Of a DNA stretch of 64,000 nt, positions 18,280 to 29,958 are shown piece after piece. Source of the DNA: Chloroflexota bacterium. Lineage in GTDB: Bacteria > Chloroflexota > Anaerolineae > Aggregatilineales > Phototrophicaceae. Where the stretch lies: contig JAPPMO010000082.1 of assembly GCA_028873975.1 (NCBI GenBank), positions 1 through 64,000 of the forward strand, read 5' to 3'. The notes under the pieces are model-generated. The model was not told the origin of the DNA, did not search any database, and was given only the letters and a program-made list of their open reading frames with translations. The translations under genes were made by a program, and so were the position numbers. Position 1 is the stretch's first letter, and every line of letters starts with the position of its first letter.

Positions 18280-20034
18280 TTGAGCCTGAACAACAGAGAG
18301 ATCGCTGATATTTTTGAGCGTTGCGCCGATATGCTGCAAATCCGCGGCGACAACATTCATCGCGTTTTGTCCTACCGGCGCGCAGCCGAGACGATTCGCG
18401 CGCTGCCGCGCGATTTACGCGTTATTTCCGCCGAAGGGACTTTGACTGATCTCAGCAATATCGGCAAGACCATCGCTGCCAAGATCGACGAAATGCTGGA
18501 AACGGACGAACTGGACTTCTACAACCGCCTCAAAGCCGAGATCCCCGAGGGCTTGGTCGAAATCATGCACATCAACGGCGTGGGACCGAAGAAAGCCAAG
18601 CTCTTCTGGGAACAATTGGACATTACCGATGTCGAACAATTGCGCGCGGCAGCAACTGGCGGCCAATTGGCTGGGCTGCCCGGCATGGGCAAAAAGAGCC
18701 AGCAGAAGATCCTTGACGGCATTGAGGCTTTGTCTCGACAAACCGGGCGCGCCTCAATCGGCGACGCCCTGCCCGCGGCGCAACAGATCCTTGATCTGCT
18801 GCTGGCTTTGCCGGAAGCGGCCGCCGGCGCGCTGGCCGGCAGCATCCGCCGTGGACGGGAAACCATCGGCGATGTCGATATTCTTGTCGCCAGCGATCAG
18901 GCCTCGCCAATTATGGACTGCTTCGTCGGCATGGAAAATGTCGCCCGGATCCTCGGCCATGGACCCACTAAAAGCTCGGTGGAATTGCTCTCCGGCTTGC
19001 AGGTTGATGTGCGCGTCCTGGAAAAGGCGCGTTGGGGCACGGCGCTCAACTACTTCACGGGCAGCCTCGCGCATAACGTCAAAATGCGGCAAATTGCGCT
19101 TGACCAAGGGCTGAGCCTGAACGAACATGCCTTGAGCCCGGTGGACGACAATAAAACGATCATCGAATCCGCCCCCAAGATCCTCTGCGACAGCGAAGAA
19201 AAAGTCTACGCGACCTTGGGCATGCAATACGTGCCGCCGGAACTGCGCGAGGATGCCGGCGAGATTGAAGCGGCGCAAAATCATCAACTGCCGCAGCTGA
19301 TAACACGAGACGACATCGTCGCCGACTTGCACATGCATACCACCTATAGCGACGGCAAGGACTCAATACGTGAAATGGCGGAAGCCTGCATCCAGCGCGG
19401 CCATAAGTACATTGTCATCACCGATCACTCGCGCAGCCTTGGCATCGCCAACGGCTTGACTATCGAGCGACTGCTGGAACAGGTTCAAGAAGTCCGGCAA
19501 GTCAACGACGCGCTGGGTGACAAGATCCAAATCCTGGCCGGCAGCGAAGTGGATATCCGCGCCGACGGCAGTCTCGACTTCCCCGATGACATACTGGCGG
19601 GATTGGATTTTGTGATCGCCTCCTTGCACGTTGGCTTGGGGCAGAAGCGCGAGCAAGTCACGATGCGCTTGCTCAATGCCATCAACAATCCCCATGTGGA
19701 TATGATCGGGCATCCGTCAGCGCGGCAATTCCCGAACCGGGAAGCGGTGGACGCTGACTGGGACGTTGTCTTGCGCGCCGCAAGCGAAAGCAATACCATC
19801 CTGGAGATCAACGCCAATCCGCTGCGTCTCGATCTCAAGCCGGAGTTGGCGCGCTTGGCCAAGGACATGGGCGCCTTGCTCGCCATCAATACCGACGCGC
19901 ATCGCGCGGCCCACCTCGACCTGCTGGATTATGGCATTAGCAACGCCCGACGAGGCTGGGTCGAAGCGCATCACGTCGTCAATACCTGGTCCTTCGATCG
20001 CTTCAGCGCCTGGATCAAGGATAAGAATCAGTAG
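18280..20034 (+). CDS. polX: DNA polymerase X with PHP domain
   Basis: A repair polymerase of family X. The 584-residue protein has an N-terminal 8-kDa/HhH region (NGVGPKKAKLFWE, LPGMGKKSQQKI) and a palm with catalytic GDVDILVA near residue 196 and a third Asp in LQVDVRVL. A C-terminal PHP domain starts near residue 348 with DLHMHTTYSDGKDS, VITDHSRS, GSEVDI, MIGHPSARQ and INTDAH. These metal ligands suggest 3'-5' exonuclease activity as in other bacterial PolX. The TTG start at 18280 has AGGAG six bases upstream; further upstream frame residues have no ribosome site. Confidence 0.93.
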   Translation: MSLNNREIADIFERCADMLQIRGDNIHRVLSYRRAAETIRALPRDLRVISAEGTLTDLSNIGKTIAAKIDEMLETDELDFYNRLKAEIPEGLVEIMHINGVGPKKAKLFWEQLDITDVEQLRAAATGGQLAGLPGMGKKSQQKILDGIEALSRQTGRASIGDALPAAQQILDLLLALPEAAAGALAGSIRRGRETIGDVDILVASDQASPIMDCFVGMENVARILGHGPTKSSVELLSGLQVDVRVLEKARWGTALNYFTGSLAHNVKMRQIALDQGLSLNEHALSPVDDNKTIIESAPKILCDSEEKVYATLGMQYVPPELREDAGEIEAAQNHQLPQLITRDDIVADLHMHTTYSDGKDSIREMAEACIQRGHKYIVITDHSRSLGIANGLTIERLLEQVQEVRQVNDALGDKIQILAGSEVDIRADGSLDFPDDILAGLDFVIASLHVGLGQKREQVTMRLLNAINNPHVDMIGHPSARQFPNREAVDADWDVVLRAASESNTILEINANPLRLDLKPELARLAKDMGALLAINTDAHRAAHLDLLDYGISNARRGWVEAHHVVNTWSFDRFSAWIKDKNQ

Positions 20035-20048
20035 ACATAGCAAGCGCC

Positions 20049-20738
20049 ATGGTCGAAGAAAGTCCGCAACCCAGTGTCTCCGATTTCAGGTCCTCCAGTG
20101 AATCGCGCCCGGACGGGCTCGCCTATGGGAAACAATCGCCTCGTTTGGGGCAACTTCCACGGAGAGCGGAGCGACGGCCTGGGCGGGCTGCCAGTCCCTT
20201 GTATCTTCCATTATGGTCCCTGGGATTCACGCTGGCGAGCGTGATAATTTTGGCGGCGGGCGGGGTCCTGGCGCTGCTTTCCCTGAGAGCTGGAGATTCC
20301 CTCCCCCAAGCCGAGCCCGTGATACAGATCGTAGTCGCCGATCGAGCCAAGATGGCCGAATCGATCGAGAACGACGCCGACGAAGTCAACCGCCCGCTGA
20401 CAAGCGGCGATGTCGAGGTTGTCATTGCCCAGCAAGCGCCAGCGGATCTTGCCATGGCGGGACCGATATTGCCAACGGTCGACGTCGTACCTACGCCCGT
20501 TCCCATCACAGTCGGCGCCGCCGTCGAGGTTGCCGGCGTGGGAAACCAGGAATTGAACATTCGCAACCTGCCCGGCTTGACCGGAAGTCAAATCCTTTTC
20601 CGCGCGCCGGCGGGATCGCCCCTCGACATCATTGGCGGACCCAGGGAAGCCGATGGCTTCAGTTGGTGGAAAGTGAGAGACAGGCAGTTCCAGGTGGAAG
20701 GCTGGGCAGTGGCGAACTATTTGCAGGTGATTTCATAA
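20049..20738 (+). CDS. Membrane-anchored protein with SH3b-like domain
   Basis: A 229-residue protein of unknown function. An Arg/Ser/Pro-rich N-terminus of about 50 residues precedes one membrane helix (residues about 52-80), then an acidic and Pro/Val-rich linker. The C-terminal 75 residues (ELNIRNLPG, GSPLDIIGGPREADGFSWWKV, EGWAVANYLQ as separate strands) have the pattern of a bacterial SH3 domain. It is probably exported and binds peptidoglycan or peptides. It lies 14 bases after polX and 16 before ligA, so co-transcription is likely. Confidence 0.75.
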   Translation: MVEESPQPSVSDFRSSSESRPDGLAYGKQSPRLGQLPRRAERRPGRAASPLYLPLWSLGFTLASVIILAAGGVLALLSLRAGDSLPQAEPVIQIVVADRAKMAESIENDADEVNRPLTSGDVEVVIAQQAPADLAMAGPILPTVDVVPTPVPITVGAAVEVAGVGNQELNIRNLPGLTGSQILFRAPAGSPLDIIGGPREADGFSWWKVRDRQFQVEGWAVANYLQVIS

Positions 20739-20742
20739 GTGA

Positions 20743-23016
<2,274 letters not shown>

Positions 23017-23029
23017 CGCAGATTAGCGC

Positions 23030-24253
23030 ATGACCGTCGCCAAAGTCACGATCAAAAAAGGGCGCGAGAAGCCGATCCGCAACCGACATCCCTGGGTCTT
23101 CTCCGGCGCCGTATCATCCGCGGTCAATGCCGTCGATGGCCGGCTTGTCACGGTCGTCGATCACAAAGACCGTTTTCTGGCTCGCGGCTACTGGAATTCC
23201 AAGTCACAGATCCAGGTGCGCATCCTGAGCTGGGAAGACGAGGCCATCGACGACGCTTGGTGGCGGCGAATGTTCAGCCGAGCTTGGGGGGCGCGCGTCC
23301 AAAACCAGGCTCGCGCCGGTCTGCCGGACAATCAAGCCTGTCGCATCGTCAATGCTGAAAATGACTACATGCCGGGCCTCGTGATTGATCGCTATGGCGA
23401 CTGCTTTGTCTTGCAAGCGCAGACGCTCTTTATCGACCGGAACAAGGACAAAATCGCGAATATCCTGCATTTGCATTTCGACGCCAGACATGTCTTTGAA
23501 CGCAGTGATATTGACTTGCGCCGGCAGGAAGGGCTGGATCCAACCGTCGGAGCTCTAATCGGCGGTCCGCCGCCCGACAGTCTGATACTGAACGAAGGCG
23601 CGCTATATCACGTGGATATTGTCCGAGGTCACAAGACCGGATTCTATCTGGATCAGCGCCGCAATCGACAAAAGCTGCATGATCTTGTACAAAGCTGCGC
23701 CAGCGACAGTCCGCCCAGTCTGCTGAACCTTTTCAGTTATAGCGGAGGCTTTGCCATTGCGGCGCAAAGGGGCAGCAATTTGCGCGCCGTCAATGTGGAT
23801 TCCTCGCGCGCGGCTCTTGAACTGGCGGAAAAGAACTTTGCGCTCAACGAATACGACAAGCGCTCGTCAGGCGCTTCTGCCGAGCATATTCAGGCGGACT
23901 GCTTCGATTACCTCCGTTATTGCGTCGGCGAAGGAGCGCGATTTGATTATGTCGTGCTAGATCCGCCGAAGTTTGCGGGGCAGAAAAGGCAAGTCGCTCG
24001 CGCGGCGCGCGGCTATAAAGATCTCAACCTCAAAGCCTTTCGAATCGTCAAAGAGGGCGGCTACCTGATGACTTTTTCTTGTTCCGGCGCCGTCAGTCGC
24101 GACTTGTTTCACAAGATCGTATTCGCGGCTCTGGCGGATTCCGGGCGCCAAGCGCAGATCGTCGAACAGATCTCCGCAGCGCCCGATCATCCAGTGGCGC
24201 TGACCTTCCCCGAGGGGGAATATCTCAAGGGGCTATTGCTGCGCGTCTACTGA
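23030..24253 (+). CDS. rlmI: 23S rRNA m5C methyltransferase, RlmI family
   Basis: An SAM-dependent rRNA methyltransferase of 407 residues. An N-terminal PUA domain (RNRHPWVFSGAVSS) is followed by a linker with PGLVIDRYGD. The Rossmann domain shows LNLFSYSGGFAIAA (SAM), the DPPKFA motif IV and the catalytic cysteine in FSCSGAVSRDLF, which is the RlmI/YccW pattern targeting C1962. It begins 13 bases after ligA. Confidence 0.9.
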   Translation: MTVAKVTIKKGREKPIRNRHPWVFSGAVSSAVNAVDGRLVTVVDHKDRFLARGYWNSKSQIQVRILSWEDEAIDDAWWRRMFSRAWGARVQNQARAGLPDNQACRIVNAENDYMPGLVIDRYGDCFVLQAQTLFIDRNKDKIANILHLHFDARHVFERSDIDLRRQEGLDPTVGALIGGPPPDSLILNEGALYHVDIVRGHKTGFYLDQRRNRQKLHDLVQSCASDSPPSLLNLFSYSGGFAIAAQRGSNLRAVNVDSSRAALELAEKNFALNEYDKRSSGASAEHIQADCFDYLRYCVGEGARFDYVVLDPPKFAGQKRQVARAARGYKDLNLKAFRIVKEGGYLMTFSCSGAVSRDLFHKIVFAALADSGRQAQIVEQISAAPDHPVALTFPEGEYLKGLLLRVY

Positions 24254-24310
24254 GTTTGAGAGGTCTTTGAAATTCTCATATCGACAGCGCCAATCGGGAT
24301 TCCGCCGCGC

Positions 24311-25126
24311 CTAGCGCTTGGCAGTCCAATGGGGATTGGCAAACCGTTCCGCCATCAGGGTCTCGATTCGGGCAATTTCGTCCTGGCTGAGTTCCTGGCA
24401 TAGGATCTCGTAACCGTATGTCCGCTCGACTCCCCTTACAATGGCGTCGGCGACATCGTCCCAGCTGGGCGGAGATTCCATTGTCGATTCCAGCGTCACA
24501 GCGCGCAGGCGCACGCTCTGCCGCTGCGCTTCTCGTTCCTCTTCACGCTCGAAACTCAAGACATCGCAAATGCGTCCGACATCGCCGCGGACCGGGATTG
24601 TCCCGTGTTGCAGTAGCCCGGCTTTGCGCCGCATCTGCGCGCTGCCGACCAGCTTGCGCCCGGCGACGGTGATCTCATAATGAGACGCGATTTCAAAACA
24701 GACGGGACCCGCCCCCTTGTTATCCCGCGGATCCTTCCGCTCGGAAATGATTGTCGCGCCCAAGCCTTCCAAGCCACTTGCCAATCCCGCGCCGATACGC
24801 CGGTAGCTGTCGACAACATCGCCGGCAGCCAGGGGATGATTGATTGGCAGGCACAGACTGTAAGTCAATTCATCGCCGTGTAGAATCGCTTTGCCGCCCG
24901 TCGGCCGGCGCACAAGCTGCCAACCCCGCGCGCGCAAACGCCCCATATCGACATCGCGCGATCGCTGGCCGTAACCTAAGGAGAGGCACATCGGCTCCCA
25001 ACCGTAGAGGCGCATGGTCGGCGGCTGTCGACCCGCGGACACCGCCTCGAATATGGCGCAATCCGTCGCCATATTTCTGGAACCATTTTGGAAGGTTGAG
25101 TCTCGTATCAAACGGAGTTGCGGCAT
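24311..25126 (-). CDS. Lipoate-protein ligase A / octanoyltransferase family protein
   Basis: A 271-residue BPL/LplA-fold enzyme. It shows RRPTGGKAILHGDELTYS (lipoyl-binding loop) and KLVGSAQMRR (catalytic lysine). A Cys in CFEIASHYEI sits at the site used by LipM-type octanoyltransferases, so it could load octanoyl groups from ACP rather than activate free lipoate. The ATG at 25126 has GGCGG four bases upstream; the open frame extends further but without a ribosome site. Divergent from the LCP gene across 63 bases. Confidence 0.85.
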   Translation of the reverse strand: MPQLRLIRDSTFQNGSRNMATDCAIFEAVSAGRQPPTMRLYGWEPMCLSLGYGQRSRDVDMGRLRARGWQLVRRPTGGKAILHGDELTYSLCLPINHPLAAGDVVDSYRRIGAGLASGLEGLGATIISERKDPRDNKGAGPVCFEIASHYEITVAGRKLVGSAQMRRKAGLLQHGTIPVRGDVGRICDVLSFEREEEREAQRQSVRLRAVTLESTMESPPSWDDVADAIVRGVERTYGYEILCQELSQDEIARIETLMAERFANPHWTAKR

Positions 25127-25146
25127 TTTTCCGCCTTGCCTATACT
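25118..25146 (+). promoter_or_regulatory. Promoter of the LCP gene
   Basis: TTGCGG (25118-25123), a 17-base spacer and TATACT (25141-25146), 44 bases before the LCP ATG. It overlaps the start of the divergent lipoate-ligase-like gene. Confidence 0.5.
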
Positions 25147-25189
25147 GTTTTATGATCCAGATTCGTCTACGAAACGGAACCATCGCCGA

Positions 25190-26476
25190 ATGTCCCAATC
25201 ATTCGACAATAAAGGCAGCGCTTTGTCAAATTCGAATGCGCTGCGCTCCGCGGCCGACAGAGCCGACAGAGCGACCCGTAGCGGCGCTTCCCCGTCTGTC
25301 TATCGACCGCCGGACTTCAATCAGGAACCGATACGCGTACCGCCCTCTCCACTGGATCCCTTGACTCGCCGGCGCCCTCCAAGGCGCAGGATGGGCGGCA
25401 AACGGCGTTTCAGGGATTGGGCTTGGGTCATTCTTACCGGAGCGATGATAGGCTTGTTCGGCATTGTTATCCTGGGTATGCTGATCCTGCTGCGCTTGCC
25501 GCAGTCTTCCCAAGAGGTGCTGCCGACTATGGACATTTCCAGCCGGCTGCCGACGCCCGTGGACGCGCGCACGGACTATATCGCTGACGGCAGGGTCGTC
25601 GGCGTCGATGTCCTGCCTTTGCAAGACGGCAGCTTGATTGATCTGCAGCCATGGGACGGCCAATCGCGCTTCACGGTTGTTCTCGGCGGGCTGGACAGGC
25701 GGCCCGAAGAGACGGGTCTGGCGCATCGCACCGACAGTCTGATGATCGTTAGCATTGATCCCAATGGCAGTAGTATCGGCGTCTTGAGCATTCCCCGCGA
25801 CTTGTTGGTCAGCGTGCCCGGCTATGCCAAGCGGCAAAAGATCAACACTGTGCTGCCGAATGGCGAAGGACAGCGCTTTGGATTCGGACCGACGCTCCTT
25901 CAGCAGACCGTACAATACAACTTTGGCATCCGCGTACACAACTACATACTGATGGATTTTCAGGCGCTTATCGACATCGTTGACATCATTGACGGCATCG
26001 AAATTACCATCGACTACACGATAGACGATCCCAAGTATCCGGATATGAACTACGGCTTTGACCCACTATTCATTCCAGCCGGCACACACAAGCTGAACGG
26101 CTATAACGCCCTGCGTTTTGCCCGCACCAGACACGGCAACAATGACATGCGCCGCGCGGAGCGGCAACAATTGGTGCTCTATGCGATTCGCGATCGCATT
26201 CTCCGCTTTGACATGATCCCGCGCCTTATCTTGCAGGCGCCGCAACTATGGGCCACGCTCAGCGACAACTTGTACACGGGTCTGGAGCTCGGCCAGGTCA
26301 TTCAGCTAGCGCTCTTTGTCAAAGACATTGACCTGGAAAACATCACCACCGGCGTTATGGATTACAACTATGTTGAAGACTATACCACCGAAGACGGACT
26401 CTTTGCGGTGATTCCCAGCCAGGGACAAGTCGGCTACCTCATGCGCAAGGTCTTCGGCGACAACTACAATCAATAG
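25190..26476 (+). CDS. LytR-CpsA-Psr (LCP) family protein
   Basis: A membrane-anchored LCP phosphotransferase of 428 residues, a family that attaches polyprenyl-linked glycopolymers to the cell envelope. About 75 basic/Pro-rich cytoplasmic residues precede one membrane helix (about 77-104). The extracytoplasmic LCP domain follows: RTDSLMIVSIDPN, SIPRDLLV, KINTVL, IDGIEITID and the arginine-rich RFARTRHGNNDMRRAERQQ. The ATG at 25190 is the first after the promoter, though its ribosome site is weak. Confidence 0.9.
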   Translation: MSQSFDNKGSALSNSNALRSAADRADRATRSGASPSVYRPPDFNQEPIRVPPSPLDPLTRRRPPRRRMGGKRRFRDWAWVILTGAMIGLFGIVILGMLILLRLPQSSQEVLPTMDISSRLPTPVDARTDYIADGRVVGVDVLPLQDGSLIDLQPWDGQSRFTVVLGGLDRRPEETGLAHRTDSLMIVSIDPNGSSIGVLSIPRDLLVSVPGYAKRQKINTVLPNGEGQRFGFGPTLLQQTVQYNFGIRVHNYILMDFQALIDIVDIIDGIEITIDYTIDDPKYPDMNYGFDPLFIPAGTHKLNGYNALRFARTRHGNNDMRRAERQQLVLYAIRDRILRFDMIPRLILQAPQLWATLSDNLYTGLELGQVIQLALFVKDIDLENITTGVMDYNYVEDYTTEDGLFAVIPSQGQVGYLMRKVFGDNYNQ

Positions 26477-26852
26477 CGGAAAAGAAAACAGCGCGCAAAA
26501 TCCGCGCGCTGCTTATGATTTCGGGGGCCCACTGTACCGTGTAGCCATAGTGTCGCGAACCTGCAAAATTACAGGTTGGGAGTCGCTCGATAACCTCTGT
26601 TTTGGCTCGGGCCTATTACATTAGCTACCAAAGATAGACTCCCGTCAAAATAATGTTGGCTCGGCACATATAGTTCTATCACGAATACAGCAGGTCCAGG
26701 CATTTATAACAAATTCGCTTTACAATGTAAAGTAATAAGTCGCGCTGCCGCCAAGCTGCGCTTGAAGTTTAGTATTCAATATCCCCAGTACCGTCTATAA
26801 TAGGCTTGTCTCAAAAGCAATCGAAAACTGAATATTCGACGGGGGAGTAGAG
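26477..26852. other. Intergenic region upstream of the aquaporin gene
   Basis: 376 bases without a credible gene and more A+T-rich than its surroundings. It holds a 7-bp hairpin AGCGCGC...GCGCGCT (26490-26510) just after the LCP stop, possibly a weak terminator, and a second hairpin AACCTG...CAGGTT. Near the right end TATAAT (26796-26801) could be the -10 for the aquaporin gene; the -35 is poor. Confidence 0.5.
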
Positions 26853-27545
26853 ATGAGTGATGATCTTTTTAAGGAAAGTCTGGCCGAATTAATCGGCACG
26901 TTCGTGTTGGTATTTGTGGGCGGCGCCGCTGTCCTGGTCGCGCCCGTATTTGGCGTGTTGGTGCCGGCGCTGGCGCATGGCTTGATCCTGGTCGCGCTGG
27001 TTTACACCTACGGGCATATCTCTGGGGCGCAGGTTAATCCCGCTGTTACGCTTGGTCTGCTTGTCGGCGGCAAGCAAGACCTGAACAAATCCCTGGTATA
27101 CATGTTGGCGCAATTCATCGGCGGCATCATCGCCGCGTTCGTGCTGACCGCAGTCTTCCCGCAGGACAACGCAGCCGTCGCCGGCTTCCTGGGCGACGCC
27201 GCATACAATTACGGGCAAACTACCGGTTTCCTCACTGCGGACAGTGTCTGGACGGCCGCCATATACGAGGCTATTCTGACCTTCTTCCTGGTTAGCGCGG
27301 TGTTTCAGGCGGCAGTTTATGGACGCGCCGGCAAGCTTGCAGGCGTCGCCATCGGCTTCACCCTGGCGGCAAGCATCCTGGCCGGCGGACCGGCGACCGG
27401 CGCTTCATTGAATGCGGCCAGGACGCTGGGACCGTCCCTTGTGGCGGGGGATACTGCTTATCTCATTCCCTATTTGATCGGCATTTTCGCCGGCGGCGCG
27501 GTCGCTGGTTTGCTGCACGGCAACATCTTGACTTCGGACGAGTAA
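26853..27545 (+). CDS. Aquaporin / MIP family channel
   Basis: A 230-residue six-helix channel protein. The first NPA motif is intact (GAQVNPAVT, Asn62). The second is NAA (GASLNAARTLG, Asn187). Aligning by eye to AqpZ, the aromatic/arginine filter would be His42, Ile175, Ala184 and Arg190, the combination known from plant TIP-type channels rather than the AqpZ Phe/His/Thr/Arg. Transport of water plus ammonia, urea or peroxide is therefore possible. A strong ribosome site GGGGGAG precedes the ATG. Confidence 0.9.
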   Translation: MSDDLFKESLAELIGTFVLVFVGGAAVLVAPVFGVLVPALAHGLILVALVYTYGHISGAQVNPAVTLGLLVGGKQDLNKSLVYMLAQFIGGIIAAFVLTAVFPQDNAAVAGFLGDAAYNYGQTTGFLTADSVWTAAIYEAILTFFLVSAVFQAAVYGRAGKLAGVAIGFTLAASILAGGPATGASLNAARTLGPSLVAGDTAYLIPYLIGIFAGGAVAGLLHGNILTSDE

Positions 27546-27560
27546 ACTCGACTTGACCAA

Positions 27561-27580
27561 GGGGGCAGATCGCTGTCCCC
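27561..27580. terminator. Possible bidirectional terminator between aquaporin and aspS genes
   Basis: GGGGGCAG-ATCG-CTGTCCCC is an 8-bp stem (one G-T pair) lying between the two convergent stops. The T-tract is weak on both sides. Confidence 0.4.
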
Positions 27581-27605
27581 GTTCGCTGCTTTATGTCTTC
27601 GCTGC

Positions 27606-29411
27606 CTAGTCCGCTGATTCCTTGGGCAGATCCAGTTGTATATGCAATTCCTTCAGTTGCGCGCTGTCCGCGGTTGAGGGCGCATGCGCCATGATATCGG
27701 CGCCGCCCTGGGTCTTTGGGAAAGCGATCACCTCGCGGATATTGGGCGAGCCCGCCAAGAGCATGACCAGGCGGTCAATGCCCCAAGCCATGCCGCCGTG
27801 CGGCGGCGCGCCGTATTCGAATGCTTCCAGCATGTGCCCGAATTCCGCCATGGCATGTTCCATAGTTTGGCCGATCAGGGGGAAGATTTTTTCCTGTATC
27901 TGCCGATCGTGAATTCGGATGCTGCCGCCACCCACTTCATATCCATTACAAATCAAATCATATTGGGACCCGCGAGCCGCCCCCGGATCACTGTCCAGCA
28001 AATGCAGATCCTCCGACAAGGGCATAGTAAACATATGTTGGGAGGGATCCCAGCGCTCATGTTCGTCGTCCCAAATAAACTCCGGGAAATCAATCACCCA
28101 GCAAAAAGCCAGCAAGTTATCGTCCAGTTGGAGCTCGGCTTTGAAGTGATTGCGCAAGGCATCTGTCACAGTGTAAACGATCTGCGGCTCGTCCGACATG
28201 AACAGCAGCAAATCGCCGCCTTCGGCGCCTACGGCAGCCAGCAATTCGAGTTTGAGATCCACACTGAAGAATTTGCCGATAGGTCCCCGCAGTTCGCCTT
28301 CCGGTTCGGTCGGAACGGTGATATAAGCCAAGCCCTTGGCGCCGGCGCGTCGAGCCATGTTCTCCAAATCGCGCACTTCCTTGCGCAGTTGCGTGCCGCT
28401 CAATGCGGCGGCTTTGCCCGGCACGCGCAGGCACTTGACCGCTTTGCCCGCCTTCACATTCTCCACGAAGACCGGGAAGGCGCAGCGCCCGGCGATATGG
28501 CTGATGTCAATGGCGCGCAAATCAAAACGGATATCCGGTCGATCCGTGCCATACTGCTCCAATGCGTCTTGGTACTTGATTCGTTGAAACGGCTCAGCAA
28601 TCAGGCGCTTTTCGGGCGTCAAGGTCTTGACGATCTCGCTCGCCAGTCTTTCCATAAGCCGCATCACGTCTTCGCGCTCGACAAAGCTCATCTCAAGATC
28701 GAGTTGGGTGAACTCCGGCTGGCGGTCGCCACGCAGATCTTCGTCGCGAAAACATCGCGCGATCTGAAAATAGCGCTCGATGCCCCCCACCATCAGCAAC
28801 TGTTTGAGTTGCTGAGGCGACTGCGGCAGGGCGTAGAACATGCCGGGTTGCAAGCGACTCGGGACGAGGAAGTCGCGCGCGCCTTCCGGAGTGGTCTTGA
28901 ACAGGATCGGCGTCTCCACCTCAATGAAGTCTTCCGCATCGAGAAAATCGCGAATGAACTTGACCGTCTTGTGGCGCAGGATCATGTTCTGCTGCATCGG
29001 CTCGCGGCGCAAGTCCAAATAACGGTGGCGCATGCGCAGCGCCTCGTCCAGATTGCCGTCGTCCTTGTTGATATAAAAGGGCGGCGTTTTCGACTTGTTC
29101 AAGATGACGATCTCATCGGCCACGATGTCGATATCGCCCGTGGGCAGGTCCGGATTGGCTGTGCCCTCCGGCCTGATACGCACCGCGCCGGACACTTGCA
29201 AGACATATTCGTTGCGGGCGCTGTCGGCTATGGCATGAGCCTCCGGCGCCAATTCCAAATCGACAACAACCTGCGTAATGCCCCAGCGATCACGCAAATC
29301 AATGAAGATCAAACCGCCCTGGTCTCGCCGGCGATTGACCCAACCCGCCAATGAAACCGGCGTGCCGGCGTCCTTTTCTCTCAACTCGCCGCAGGTGCGT
29401 GTCTTCATCAT
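27606..29411 (-). CDS. aspS: Aspartyl-tRNA synthetase
   Basis: Charges tRNA-Asp. The 601-residue bacterial-type enzyme has an N-terminal OB anticodon domain ([20 protein letters not shown]), class II motif 2 ([16 protein letters not shown]), an inserted GAD domain and motif 3 ([14 protein letters not shown]). Whether it is discriminating or also charges tRNA-Asn cannot be told from the window. The first of two adjacent ATGs (29411) has AGGAG 10 bases upstream. Confidence 0.96.
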   Translation of the reverse strand: MMKTRTCGELREKDAGTPVSLAGWVNRRRDQGGLIFIDLRDRWGITQVVVDLELAPEAHAIADSARNEYVLQVSGAVRIRPEGTANPDLPTGDIDIVADEIVILNKSKTPPFYINKDDGNLDEALRMRHRYLDLRREPMQQNMILRHKTVKFIRDFLDAEDFIEVETPILFKTTPEGARDFLVPSRLQPGMFYALPQSPQQLKQLLMVGGIERYFQIARCFRDEDLRGDRQPEFTQLDLEMSFVEREDVMRLMERLASEIVKTLTPEKRLIAEPFQRIKYQDALEQYGTDRPDIRFDLRAIDISHIAGRCAFPVFVENVKAGKAVKCLRVPGKAAALSGTQLRKEVRDLENMARRAGAKGLAYITVPTEPEGELRGPIGKFFSVDLKLELLAAVGAEGGDLLLFMSDEPQIVYTVTDALRNHFKAELQLDDNLLAFCWVIDFPEFIWDDEHERWDPSQHMFTMPLSEDLHLLDSDPGAARGSQYDLICNGYEVGGGSIRIHDRQIQEKIFPLIGQTMEHAMAEFGHMLEAFEYGAPPHGGMAWGIDRLVMLLAGSPNIREVIAFPKTQGGADIMAHAPSTADSAQLKELHIQLDLPKESAD

Positions 29412-29595
29412 GCGATTGTTGCTCCTAATTTGCCAGATTTGGTTCACAAGAGGTCAATATGGATTGCAGCAACTCTTGAAGCAATCTCAAGGCTTGCGCT
29501 TCCAGCTATGAGCCAAGCGCAAAGGGTATCACGAAGCGCGGGCCAAACCTAGTGTAATTCTGCGCCGGGAGGTGAATCCCGCTAGATTTTTCTGA

Positions 29596-29656
29596 ACCAC
29601 CGGGGACACCGAGATTAAAGAGCATAAATCTCGGCGCTCTCGGTGTCCCCGGTGGT
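29596..29656. repeat. Perfect 19-bp palindrome related to the dispersed repeat
   Basis: ACCACCGGGGACACCGAGA (29596-29614) is exactly mirrored at 29638-29656 around a 23-base loop. The arm resembles the ACCACCGAGAGCACCGAGA segment of copy A and the start of copy C. There is no T-tract, so it does not look like a terminator. It lies in the 323-base gap between divergent aspS and the small membrane protein. Confidence 0.85.
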
Positions 29657-29698
29657 AAATTGCCAAAATATAAAATGCGCCCACGGTGCTTGGGTCGC

Positions 29699-29727
29699 TT
29701 TACAGTTAGCGCCCTTTTGTCTACACT
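29699..29727 (+). promoter_or_regulatory. Promoter for the small membrane protein and glycosyltransferase
   Basis: TTTACA (29699-29704), a 17-base spacer and TACACT (29722-29727). The ATG of the downstream gene is 7 bases after the -10, so transcription would start at or next to the start codon. Confidence 0.55.
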
Positions 29728-29734
29728 ATTACTG

Positions 29735-29950
29735 ATGTTTTCACGCGACTACACAGTTACGAAGCGCCAACTCGGCATTGCACTTGTCGCGATTGGCCTC
29801 GTCGGAATCCTCGGCGTTCTGGCGATCGATATTATACAAGTGGGACGACAGGGCGGCATCGGTCCCGCCCAGGCATTTGCCCTCTTTGTCATGGTCGTCT
29901 TGTTGCTTGTCGGCTTGACGCTCATTCCACTGGGCGACGCGCCTGCCTAG
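29735..29950 (+). CDS. Small two-helix membrane protein
   Basis: A 71-residue protein of unknown function with two predicted membrane helices (about 12-28 and 43-65) joined by a short loop containing QVGRQGGIGPAQ. The ATG at 29735 lacks a ribosome-binding site and directly follows a promoter -10, suggesting a leaderless transcript. The glycosyltransferase gene starts 8 bases after its stop. Confidence 0.6.
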   Translation: MFSRDYTVTKRQLGIALVAIGLVGILGVLAIDIIQVGRQGGIGPAQAFALFVMVVLLLVGLTLIPLGDAPA

Positions 29951-29958
29951 GCGCCAGC

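Noticed and set aside
26565..26584. Hairpin AACCTG...CAGGTT in the aquaporin upstream gap as a small RNA
   Set aside because: Only six base pairs, no promoter or terminator attached; too weak to call.
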